A program made the position numbers and the translations under genes. This document shows positions 1 through 7,584 of a stretch of DNA of 10,000 nt, piece by piece. The DNA is from Actinidia chinensis (lineage: Eukaryota > Streptophyta > Magnoliopsida > Ericales > Actinidiaceae): positions 13,024,476-13,034,475 of the forward strand of contig CM018914.1 of assembly GCA_009663005.1 (NCBI GenBank), written 5' to 3'. Positions within the stretch are counted from its first letter, which is position 1. Each line of letters opens with the position of its first letter. The notes beneath the pieces were generated by a model that searched no databases, was not told the DNA's origin, and was given only the letters and a program-made list of their open reading frames with translations.

Positions 1-359
1 AATATGGGGGATGACCTTTATTAACCGGGAGCGTGGATATCGAGTGAGGATAATTCAGAGAGATTTTCGGGCACTCGTTTAGGAAGTGTATATCCCTGTG
101 ATTCCGAAGAGATCAAAAGAGGATGCCATGTGGAGAGCAGTCCGCCATCATTGGATTGCGATGGTCTTGTTATAGGGCGAGATCTCCAGAGATCAAGTTC
201 GGATTCAGTGGCAACTGTGATGCAAAGGATCCGAGTTCCTTTGATCTGGCGATGTGGACTGGAAGCGAGGTGGTTCAAACGATAATATAGATGGCGAACC
301 AAAAATTCATGAGGTCGAGTTTTATGAGGCCGTACGTGGCCAACATTTTTCCCACATCA
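1..359 (-). repeat. 3' LTR, partial (U3 and promoter part), cut by window edge
   Basis: Position 1 aligns with about 9541 and position 359 with about 9893-9900 of the other LTR. Long shared blocks include AGAGAGCAGTCCGCCAT, GGATTGCGATGGTCTT and TGGTTCAAACGATAATATAG. On the minus strand it begins TGATGTGGGAAAAA, directly after the polypurine tract. The missing R/U5 part should lie left of the window. Its TATA position (around 16-24) reads TTAATAAAGG instead of TTATATAAGG, so this copy has probably lost its core promoter. Confidence 0.88.
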
Positions 360-365
360 GTAGCG

Positions 366-378
366 GCCCCCTACTCGA
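366..378 (-). other. Polypurine tract (PPT)
   Basis: On the minus strand reads TCGAGTAGGGGGC, followed by CGCTAC and then the 3' LTR start TGATGTGGG. A G-rich run just upstream of the LTR primes plus-strand DNA synthesis in LTR elements. The core AGTAGGGGG is at 375-367. Its place next to the independently aligned LTR end supports the call. Confidence 0.72.
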
Positions 379-563
379 AATGCCGCGGAGATAGAGGGAT
401 TTACGAGTCATTGGTGTATTCATACAGGTTGGTGACGTGCCTTTACAGCAACCGTGTCCCCACAAACGGACAAGTGGGATAAGAGTATTGATTGTTAAAA
501 CAGTGGCGGAACAACAAGCACATAGCTTAATGGTGTCTTTAACGGAAACACGTGGCGCCTATT

Positions 564-581
564 TAATGTCACTAATGTCAC
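564..581. repeat. 9-bp tandem duplication
   Basis: TAATGTCAC is repeated twice without a gap (564-572 and 573-581), just after the CACGTGGC box. It may be a duplicated regulatory unit or a replication slip. Confidence 0.85.
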
Positions 582-660
582 TGGCGGCGCATTAATGAAG
601 CTTTTGGTGGGGGAACCCAATGGATAGCTCGTGAAACTAAATGACGTCACGATCGGGGCA

Positions 661-677
661 TAGATCAAATGGATCTA
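661..677. repeat. Small inverted repeat
   Basis: TAGATC (661-666) and GATCTA (672-677) are separated by AAATG. It lies 16 bp before the TATA-like stretch of the putative plus-strand promoter. The six-base arms could be chance. Confidence 0.4.
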
Positions 678-1627
678 AACCCTTCATGTTCCACATATAG
701 GGCGGGTCTCTTTTTCATTTGTTACTTTTTCGCTAGTGCTAACAAATTGTTGGCTCTTCGTTTTTGGTTTTCTCCTTCTTCCTCTCTCTACTCGTTGTCG
801 CCCAGTGCCTTCTTTAAAATAACCTCAATAAGTATTTGCCTCTTGCCTCTTTTGTTTTAGTTTTACCGTTTTCGTAGTTTATGTCCCATAATTCTGGTGT
901 AACTAGTTTGGGCGACCCTAGATTCATTACGTTTTTTTTTTCCCCTTGGATATTGCGACCACCTAGGGGAATGATCTTCCTATATGACTGATAGGTTAAA
1001 TCAGTCCTGGCCTCGCCTATGGGAGGGTTCTCCACCACTCTAAAAACCGACCATCTGGCCGCCAGTCTTCCCTCCCGTGGAGGAAAAAAACTACATTATG
1101 ACCCTTAGATGAGTTGGACCGCCCTTAGGAGGTTTTTAATTCTTTCCCTTCAAGGTGCGAGTAGGCTCCCCGAGGAAGGGAGACCATACTTCTGTCTCGC
1201 AAAGAACCAAGTGAGTAGCCTTACGAGGCTGCGTTTCCTGGCAGGCCTCCGTTTTTCCCCTTCACCCTCCCATCCGCTATCCTATAATTCTAATAACAGC
1301 ATCTGCCCTGCCCAGCTTTTCCCTAATGCTTGGAAAGCATCATTTGTTCTATGGCGATGTGCGGGTATTCAAGTATACAACCCTCTCCCGTTCCGAGTTC
1401 AGGAAACTTATTCAACGCTTAATTAGTAACGCCTAAAACCGTATCAAGGCTGGCTATATTTCAAGACGAGACAAGAGACTCCCTGCTCGGATGGTACCCC
1501 CCCAGGCAATGTCAAGGGGTGGAAGAGCAAGTTTTCTTTGTCGCGGGCGATGAATGGGAGTTACCTCAAATGATCACGCTTCCGGGGGGGCACGCCCGAG
1601 AGTCTCGAGAGGGGTGGGCATGGGGGG

Positions 1628-1722
1628 GTCCATGTTTGGTTGATCCCTTTCATCTCAACCTCTCATCTTTCTTGTCTTTACATCCAGGTTTTCGGAGGAT
1701 TAATATTATCGTTGTTTTTTAG
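1628..1722 (+). other. Possible intron 1 of the antisense gene
   Basis: After GDEWELPQ the sequence becomes G-rich, then strongly pyrimidine-rich. Two acceptor-like ends are visible: CTTTACATCCAG (ending 1687) and GTTGTTTTTTAG (ending 1722). The second is followed by coding with EEILESSSRK in an open frame. The donor is uncertain: GT at 1628 or 1634, neither strong. Inferred only. Confidence 0.35.
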
Positions 1723-1957
1723 ATAACACTGCACACAATCCACCCCAGCTAGTATACCGCGACGAGCCAAAATTTTTGAGGAAATTTTAGAATCGTCGTC
1801 GAGAAAGATAGGGCGGCTTCTCTGTACCGGTGATTTGCTGGACATGTCGAAGAGTCGTTCCGCCCGTATTTGTTTCTCTCGGATCCATGGCTTCGGAGGG
1901 GACTTACAGGGCGAGAGAAGTCCAAGCGGCGAAGCGCCGGAGCTGTCGGTGACGTGG

Positions 1958-2072
1958 GTGAGTACCAAAAATCCTCCCGACCTGACCCTTTGAGGTGGTC
2001 GGGGGGAGGGGCAATGTTTTTGATCCTATTTTTAACCGGAATCCTAGCCCTCGGGCTCGATTCCTACATCAG
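1958..2072 (+). other. Possible intron 2 of the antisense gene
   Basis: A strong donor-like GTGAGT follows GACGTGG at 1958. A pyrimidine-rich stretch ends in TTCCTACATCAG at 2072. The length of 115 bp fits a plant intron, and the flanking parts are in the same gene remnant. No transcript evidence is available here. Confidence 0.38.
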
Positions 2073-2674
2073 AATATTGTTCGAATTCGAAGCCAAAAAC
2101 GTTGAGCTTGACTCGGAGGTATGCCCCATTCTTTTGAGATTACTTTATTTCCTCGGCCTGATCTGCATGGTTGTTTTGTGAATGTCGAAGAGGATCGCTT
2201 AAAAAACTCGGCCCGGCAACTCGAGAAGTTGAAAAAGCAGTTCTCTTCAGGAATCTGCCCCCGCCAAAGGGTAGTGGGTAGTGATTGGCGAGAGAAGCAC
2301 AATGGAGAGAGAGTCTTGCCAGCTCGCCAGCAAAAAGGGGAATGGTCGACGACGATCGAAGGGGAAAAGGGGTTTGTTGATCGCGAGCCCGAAGGCAAAG
2401 AAGAAGGCGGGGACATTTTCGAGTAATGTCGACCACCCTGCCACCGCCTCGTCGCGTCCCGAGGAAAGGTACCTCGACCACCATCACAGTTCCGTTTTGG
2501 TTTGGGCCCCCCCGGCCTTTTATTTGGGCAGACCACGTGGCGAGAAAGACAGCTGTTGCGGGGGGTTGCGGTGATTCCACGGCTGAACAGAAAAGGTGGA
2601 TGGAGGAAAAGCTACCTTGGATCAAACGACGATGAATGAACCGTTTTCATGTGGTTTATTGGTGGATCAGCCAG

Positions 2675-2749
2675 GTACCAATTTGGAGTGTTTTTCAAAT
2701 ATATATATATATATTTTTGTGCTAAAAGAGTGTTTTTTCTTTATAGCAG
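2675..2749 (+). other. Possible downstream intron, AT-rich
   Basis: A donor-like AG/GTACCA at 2674-2680, an AT-rich body with the AT microsatellite, and a pyrimidine-rich acceptor TTTTTTCTTTATAGCAG ending 2749. The 75 bp length is at the short end for plant introns. It fits the idea that the plus-strand gene runs beyond 2426. Inferred. Confidence 0.3.
2699..2714. repeat. (AT)8 microsatellite
   Basis: Eight AT units followed by a T run. It lies inside the possible downstream intron of the antisense gene. Confidence 0.9.
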
Positions 2750-3019
2750 GCGCTGGTGGGTCAGCTCATCTTGGCTGTCCGGGGTTATATTAGGGAGACT
2801 GGGAGCAGGCCTCTCTCCAAGAAGGGCGGCTGCTTCCATGGATACCGAAGTTGCTCGCCTTCCAAAGTTGTCTGTCCGACTTTGACTGCAATTGGCTGGG
2901 CCGGGCGAGTTCGTTAGTAGCAGGCAAACGATGAGCTCGCCAAACAAAGAGTGATCGATAGTTCGCTTGCTGACTAGGTCTAGAGGTCCAGGGGTCTTGG
3001 TGTGTTGAAGCTGCAGAGA

Positions 3020-3043
3020 ATTCCTTGGGCACAGCCAAGGAAT
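3020..3043. repeat. Perfect 9-bp inverted repeat (hairpin)
   Basis: ATTCCTTGG (3020-3028), loop GCACAG, then CCAAGGAAT (3035-3043). No T run follows on either strand, so it is not a terminator of the bacterial kind. Role unknown. Confidence 0.75.
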
Positions 3044-3318
3044 CCTTTGTTGAGAGTTCAAATCCTCGTCGTAGTTTGTGGTGGCGTCGAAGATTCTGCT
3101 TCCAATATGTCGGCGAGGGGTTCGCTTCTTTGCAGGTGGCAAGCTTCATCACATCACCCTGATCTCACCATCGATCTTGACGGCACCATGGGTCGACCAA
3201 GATCTTTTGGCGGGAGCAAGCCGAGGCGTGTCGAGGAGAAAGAAAAGAGAAGGTTGGTGATAAACAAGGGGGTAAAAAGATACCACCCCTCTTTAATTTT
3301 TTTTTGGCGAATATCATC

Positions 3319-3333
3319 TTTATTTTAAATAAA
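3319..3333. terminator. Possible poly(A) signals, one on each strand
   Basis: AATAAA is on the plus strand at 3328-3333, downstream of the antisense gene remnant, and on the minus strand at 3324-3319, downstream of pol. The area is AT-rich, so chance is possible. It would be a natural place for the antisense transcript to end. Confidence 0.3.
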
Positions 3334-3470
3334 TAAGAAAAACTCTTCCGTTCCTCGTTTCCCTCTTTTTTTTATTGGCATTTTTTATATCCATTGACTT
3401 CACTTGATATTTAAGGCATCATAATTTTGGCGACGAAAACTTCTAAGAGGGCGTCTAGAATGCCTTGAAT

Positions 3471-3561
3471 CATATCGTAATGAAGAGGGCCTTCTCGATA
3501 ATGGCGACCAAGAAGCCTTACATATATCGTAATGAATGGGCATTTTCGATAATGCGATACC
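3471..3561. repeat. Two-copy imperfect tandem repeat, period about 50 bp
   Basis: Copy one (3471-3508) and copy two (3521-3561) share CATAT, ATCGTAATGAA, TCGATAATG and a closing GCGA/ACC, each preceded by GCCTT. They lie just after the pol end. Short tandem repeats at this place are known in Tat elements and can seed satellites. Here there are only two clear units. Confidence 0.7.
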
Positions 3562-3739
3562 CATAGCACTTTAAAACTTGCACAATTTGGCGTGATAAAT
3601 TATTGGCAATCATAATAATTTTTCACAACAATTTTCGACTTGGATAAATTTTATTATCTGAAAGTCTAAGCACCATAAAAAAATTGTCCGGTACAAACGG
3701 AGTTTCTTTATGGCGATGTTTTACCGGTGATTGATTCAA

Positions 3740-4890
3740 ATGCGATCAGGCATATACTGGTAATTTTTCTTCGATGTTTGGCATTCCAGGGATGTGGAAG
3801 TGCCTTCCGCTTGGGTCTCAACCATTAGGTCCCGGTCTGGACAACTATTGTGACTTTGTTAAGGACCTTCACCATGTAAGGACCGAGCTTCCTACACTTG
3901 GCTCCTTAGTGGATAGGGTTCCTTTTGCAAAACCAGGTTGCCAGGAAGGATGACGGTGGTTTGACCCTTCGATTATAGTATTTGGCGACTTGGCATTGTA
4001 AGCCGCCTGACTAGTTTTCGGCCATCTCTCTTTTCTCATCTAGGAGAATCAAGGTTGAGCTCAGCTCAATCTCTTGCTTCTTTGGTCGCAGTTCCGAAGT
4101 CCGAAGCTCGGCACCTTTTCTACTGTTTGACCGATTTGATTCCGAAGACCCTGGATGTACGGAGTTCGCTCGAGGAATCCGACTAGTAGTATGATAAGCC
4201 AAGTATGCTTGGCCAAATCCCTCCGCCCCTCGCTTTCGACCTCTCAACCTTGCTTAAATTTCTTAGGATAGTACGATTAGATACTTCTACTTTTCCATTT
4301 TGCTTGAGGATTCCCTGGTGGGGAGAAATGATGGGAGATGGCGAGATCCGAGCAGAATATTTTAAACACGTTCTTGTCTAACTTCCTTGCGTTGTCTGAG
4401 ATGATAACTTGGAAGTCTGAATCTGGCAAACGAGGTGCTTTCCCTACAAAATCCCGATATTCCTCTCATATCCTCTCAGTAAATTTTGGCGAGAGCTGAG
4501 CTTCGATCCATTTTAGTGAAATCATCCTATGGTGACAATCAGAAATTTCCTTGCAAGGGACTCGTGGTAGGGGACCAATGTATGTCTATTCTCCCTGGGC
4601 AAAGGCCAAGGGCTTGAATCAGCACCATCTCGGTGTGGGGGTGATGGATAACGGGGGCAACCTCTTCACTTATCCATTCCTTATATATGCGCTGCATTCT
4701 CGTTCCAAGCTCGTCCAAAAATCTCCTCTGGCGAATTGGCTTTCCTCTCCAATGACCTTGTTCCCCAGAATGGTTCCCGCAGATGCCTTCGTGTATTTCT
4801 TTTAGACATATTCCCCTCGCTGGTCGGAGACATTTCAAAGGTGGTCTCGAGAAAATCTTTGTATAATTTTTCCTTTGAAGATGGCAAAAT
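3740..4890 (-). pseudogene. pol: pol remnant: integrase
   Basis: Would insert the DNA copy into the host chromosome. The N-terminal zinc finger begins EIHEGICGNHSG (about 4799-4765), giving the histidine pair. The cysteine pair is not clear. The catalytic core shows DDFTK (first Asp block, about 4525), IISDNA (about 4408-4385, second Asp), HHFSPP, and NGKVEVSNRTIL (about 4300-4266), whose GKVEV glutamate completes D,D-35-E. Then come LAYHTTSRIP (about 4208-4177), a LLDEKRE helix, GPYMVKVL-like and PWNAKH (about 3790), the usual end of the C-terminal domain. No chromodomain follows, which fits Tat rather than the chromovirus group. The longest uninterrupted piece, 4838-4539, is about 100 residues. 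Confidence 0.9.
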
Positions 4891-5084
4891 CTTGCTGACG
4901 CTGTACTGGACGACGGTCGAGCTTGGAGTTTATCTCTTGGAGTGTCCCCCTCCTATAGATAGCAAATAATTTCGGGAATCCATCCCGTCGGGTTTTTCTC
5001 CTAATACCCTGAACGCCTCAATGCCGCGGCTAGCTAGGAATTCCAGAGGTCTGCTCTATCTGAAATAACTTCAAAGGTTGAGGT

Positions 5085-5460
5085 AAGAAGCTAAGGCATC
5101 TGCCCTTTTATTCTCTTCTCGGGATTGGCGAATTTTGAAAAATCCTTGATTTTGTCGATGCGGCTTTTCCTCGCCAAATAAGCCGTCATCCGGTGTCTTT
5201 TGGGATGTAATCTCCTTGAACTTGGTTTACACCAGTTGTGAGTCACTGAAGACTCCCAGGGATTGTGCTCCTAATGGTTCCCATTCCAACGCCACTCGAA
5301 GACCGTCCGAGCAGGGCTTATACTCAATTCATTGTTTAGTGCTTTAAATCCTATTTCTTATGGCTACTCCCTTTTGCTTCTCCTTATGGGGTCTTTGACA
5401 ATCCCGCACCAAACACAACTCATGCTGGTGGAAGAGCCATCGCACAATAATACCAACGGG
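5085..5460 (-). pseudogene. pol: pol remnant: second (archaeal-type) RNase H
   Basis: In the Tat lineage an extra RNase HI domain was added after the ancestral one. Seen here: CDGSSTS (DGSS at 5441-5430) with the first catalytic aspartate; a damaged NNE block near 5330, where the glutamate would lie; a LALE-like helix; SDSQLV (5244-5230) with the next aspartate; and REENKRADALA (5121-5089) with the last aspartate. Spacing and order fit a domain of about 125 residues. It is broken by several shifts and stops. This domain, together with the one before it, is the strongest marker for assigning the element to Tat. Confidence 0.85.
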
Positions 5461-5539
5461 CGAGATCCTTTTTGAGCTCTGTTCTTTGGGTTTTTCCGTT
5501 TCGGGAGTAGTTCTTTCTTATTCTGGAGTGCCTTCATGT

Positions 5540-6130
5540 GTGGATTTCGACGATGAAATCAGCTAAGGGCCTGAGCTTTTATTGCTAACCTCGGCCTATA
5601 TTCATGTGGAAGGCCCTTAGCTCAAGGGAACCATTTGAGAGAAATCTTCCCGATGTGTCCCCTGGTCATTGGAGAATCTGCTTCTGGCTGATCAGTTACA
5701 CTATAATTTGATGGGCCTTTGAAAATAATGACGAAGTTTTTCTGGCGGCGAAGCAATTGGCCTGGCGTAGCTTTTCATTCCGGATATCTGGCCTCGGCTC
5801 CCTTAAGACCCTTTGCTAACATAATATAATCTGGTTTTTGGACTCGGTCCGCGTCTCGAAAGCATGGCACTTACTGCTATGGGAAAGCTAGATAATATAC
5901 GTAATATTTTCGCCGGTGGTAGAACATTGAGTAGTTGTGGTGATCCTAGATACTTCTTTCTTGAGCTGTAGGATGCCCGTTTCAGATGTCCTCATCCCAC
6001 GAGAAGGTTTGGTTTTTTTCTCAAATTCTAAAAAAATGGGAGGCACTGTTTGCAATTTGGAGACGAATCTGTTTGATGGGGGCGGCTACGAGCCAGTTAG
6101 CTGCTGAACTTCTCCGGAGAGTTCTAGGCG
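5540..6130 (-). pseudogene. pol: pol remnant: gypsy RNase H / connection region
   Basis: This follows RT directly and matches the RNase H-like region of gypsy Pol that in Tat elements has become a connection domain. Motifs in order on the minus strand: LPFF, LRKK, PQLL, PIAVSAML, YYVSKG, KLRHYFQ and, near 5585-5543, AIKAQAL followed after a one-base shift by DFIVE. The last is the common end of this region in plant gypsy elements, just before the second RNase H. Frames change several times and stops are frequent. The catalytic residues of a working RNase H are not visible here, as expected if this domain no longer cuts RNA. Confidence 0.8.
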
Positions 6131-6770
6131 AGCTTTATTGTGATAGGGGCTTGGATTGATCCAGGGTTTACCTCAATTCCAGCTTGGTGACCAGAAATCC
6201 GAAAATCGTTTAGATGATACTCCAACTGCACTTAGAAGGATTCAATGAGCATCCGGTGCTGTCCGTAGCATGTCAATGCTTCTTCGAGGTGGGCGATGTG
6301 GGAGGTTCGGCTGCTTAAACTCTTGACTAGCATATCGTCTATGTACACCTCCATGTCTTTCCAATTTGTTCCTTGAATCTCTTATTGACTAATTCTCTGA
6401 TACGTCGCCCAGGCATTCTTTAACCCAAATGGCATGACTTTTGTAACAATATAGTCCGCCTCTGGGTGATAAAAGAAGTTTTTTCTACGCCGGCGGGTAC
6501 ATTTGATCTATGATATCCGAGAAGGATCCATAAACTTCAAGACTATGCCTTGTAGGTGGCTTCGACTATCAGATCGATTTTCGGCAAAGGAAAACTATCT
6601 TTTGGCCAAAGCCTTGTTGAGGTCGGTGAAATCCAACCACCCTTCATTTTTCTCTCCTTTTTAGGGCGCTACCATTGGTGAGCCAATCTGGATAGTGGGC
6701 GTCTCGGACAACAGGTTTGATGATTAGCTTGGTTACTTCGTCTTTCAATACGCTTTAGGTGTTTAGGGGC
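6130..6770 (-). pseudogene. pol: pol remnant: reverse transcriptase
   Basis: Copies the element's RNA into DNA. The catalytic YIDDM motif, inside VYIDDMLVKS, is intact at 6345-6331 and supplies two of the catalytic aspartates. Upstream, in family order and in different frames, are VRDAHYPDWLTN (6709-6678), PTSTRLWPKDSFPLPKIDL (about 6634-6580), a TSFI piece, CHLG for the 'MPFGL' block, and a KNA(W)ATYQR stretch just before VNKRF. Downstream are HLEEAL and a shifted KCSW block. The length fits the family. At least four frameshifts and several stops destroy the frame. One added base lies between ATYQR and VNKRF. Confidence 0.92.
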
Positions 6771-7159
6771 AAAACTTTCTTCTTTCTCGTTTTGGCGAAG
6801 AGAGAGGCGCAGTTGGTGAAACAGCTTGTGCATGCGACTTTCTTATCAATGCCAAGGAAATCACCCTAGTGAAACCAGGCGAATACTCAGAGTTTTTTAA
6901 GAAGTTTATTAGGGCGAACGCAACCATTGGTAGTTTTGATCCATCAAATGATATGGCGATCAGGGTATCTGGTGTATGGAATTGGAGCGACTTCTTCGCG
7001 GGGTTTGGGTTTCTTGGTTCGCTGGTCTTTCAAGGTAATTTGTTCCACCTCAGCTCTCAGTGCCTCCATGTCGTCGCACGAAGCCTGTGATTGGCTAGTG
7101 GGCGATGAAAACGAGGAGGTTTTCAACCTTCATGGCCGAAATTAGCATTGCCTTTGCCT
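6771..7159 (-). other. pol linker between protease and reverse transcriptase
   Basis: Stretch between recognisable Pol domains. On the minus strand, 7126-6944 is open and contains MEALRAEVEQITLKDQ, typical of the acidic, weakly conserved linker before RT in plant gypsy elements. Shortly after comes SFDGSKLP-like coding, broken by a stop. Plus-strand frames across 6869-7145 are shadows. No separate gene is seen. Confidence 0.5.
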
Positions 7160-7575
7160 GCCATCCTTGATCGCCCTTTATCTCGCCTATTCCCCGTGAG
7201 GTGGGGAAAATTTCAACTTCAGTTGATGGTCTAAGTGATCGCCTTGACTCCTCCCCAAGTTGGGTCGTCCTAGGATGGGCATTATAAGGCGAGGGGAATC
7301 CACCACAATAAAATCTTGCATAGGGTGGTCTGGTGTGGTCTCCCCCAGGTTCTTGGTAGGTTGTCCATCCCAATGGTGTGTGTTATATGTTCCTTCAAAT
7401 TCGATCAGAGGGGGTATGGAAAGGGTGCAAACTTATCCAGCCCAATTTTTATCCTTTCGGACACGCCGAGATGAATAATATATCTACTGAGCTCCCATTA
7501 TCGATTAAAATCTTTGGACATTGAATTGGCGATGACGCAGAACTACAAAAAGCGTCGTCGTGGGGTAGGTGTAAG
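7160..7575 (-). pseudogene. pol: pol remnant: aspartic protease
   Basis: The protease would cut the Gag-Pol polyprotein. The active-site stretch ILIDNGSSVDILF is intact at 7511-7473. Its D-N-G-S-S (7502-7488) corresponds to the D-[ST]-G loop of retroviral-type proteases, with N in place of S or T. It is preceded by LPHDDAF (about 7568-7551), the usual lead-in in plant gypsy elements. It is followed by GHITHT-like and QDFIVVDSP (about 7320-7290) motifs, LGRP (7273-7262) and GIGEIKGDQ (7194-7168). This order is the family pattern. At least three frame changes and several stops break the region, so no active enzyme can be made. Confidence 0.88.
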
Positions 7576-7584
7576 CCTCTCAAT

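Larger units (their letters stand above)
549..700 (+). promoter_or_regulatory. Putative plus-strand promoter of the antisense gene
   Basis: Contains CACGTGGC (549-556), a G-box/ABRE core; TGACGTCA (642-649), a palindromic bZIP site; and a weak TATA-like ACATATAG (693-700). A pyrimidine-rich stretch (about 703-860) follows, like many plant 5' leaders, and an ATG opens the coding remnant at 881. The motifs are seen. Their use as a promoter is inferred from order and orientation. CACGTG and TGACGTCA are palindromes and could act on either strand, including as enhancers for the nearby 3' LTR. Confidence 0.42.
881..2426 (+). pseudogene. Antisense gene remnant, 'putative gypsy type transposon' (Transposase_28-like) protein
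   Basis: Encoded opposite to gag-pol. The ATG at 881 opens MSHNSGVTSLGDPRF in the same frame as the domain start, interrupted by TGA-TAG at 989-994 and TAG at 1106. Domain motifs on the plus strand: FSTTLKTDHLA (about 1028-1060), AGLRF (1241-1255), ICPAQLFPNAW (1301-1333), EFRKLI (from 1395), GWLYFKTR (1448-1471), NVKGWKSKF (1508-1534) and GDEWELPQ (1546-1569, frame shifted). I recognise this order (GLRFP, P.QL.PN.W, a C..G..P block, FR.L, GW.YF..R, KGWK..FF) as the plant domain named Transposase_28. Its function is unknown and the name does not imply a transposase. A second part follows with EEILESSSRKIGRLL and LLDMSKSR (about 1776-1860), and a coiled-coil-like EDRLKNSARQLEKLKKQF near 2190-2245. 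Possible introns separate them. The 3' end is unclear and could lie near 3300. Confidence 0.7.
2427..3300. other. Spacer part without a recognised gene
   Basis: Open frames exist on both strands (up to about 160 codons on the minus strand, 2140-2625 and 2741-3152), but none carries a motif I know. The plus strand has short pieces such as ANDELAKQ (around 2925) and DLTIDLDGTMG (around 3172) that might be downstream exons of the antisense gene. A possible further intron (2675-2749) and an AT microsatellite are listed apart. Confidence 0.4.
379..3740. other. Long spacer between integrase and 3' LTR
   Basis: About 3.4 kb without pol motifs on the minus strand. Long downstream spacers, often with an extra ORF in antisense and with short tandem repeats, are known from Tat elements such as Grande, Retand and Cinful. 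Here the plus strand carries a promoter-like block, a coding remnant and possible introns, listed separately. Positions 379-540 hold nothing I recognise. Positions 2430-3300 hold only short open stretches in all frames. Positions 3300-3740 are AT-rich and carry a two-copy repeat. Confidence 0.7.

Noticed and set aside
21..302. Minus-strand frame of 93 codons at the left edge.
   Set aside because: It lies wholly inside the LTR, has no known motif, and is not kept as an open frame in the other LTR copy.
2069..2625. Long minus-strand frames of 155 and 161 codons in the spacer.
   Set aside because: Rich in R, P, S and L with no motif, and opposite the coiled-coil-like part of the plus-strand gene remnant. 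Most likely shadows.
3045..3075. tRNA- or SINE-like box AGTTCAAATCC, similar to a Pol III B box.
   Set aside because: The bases around it do not form a T-arm stem, and no A box or cloverleaf is present upstream.
1..3284. A 3.5 kb LTR starting at 3284 on the minus strand (TGGTATC after AAAGAGGGG, which looks like a polypurine tract).
   Set aside because: The LTR match with 9541-9900 stops at 359, next to a better tract (AGTAGGGGG), and the antisense coding remnant lies between 881 and 2426. A 622 bp LTR explains all of this.
6869..7145. Two plus-strand frames of about 72 codons opposite the pol linker.
   Set aside because: Shadows of minus-strand pol; no motif.
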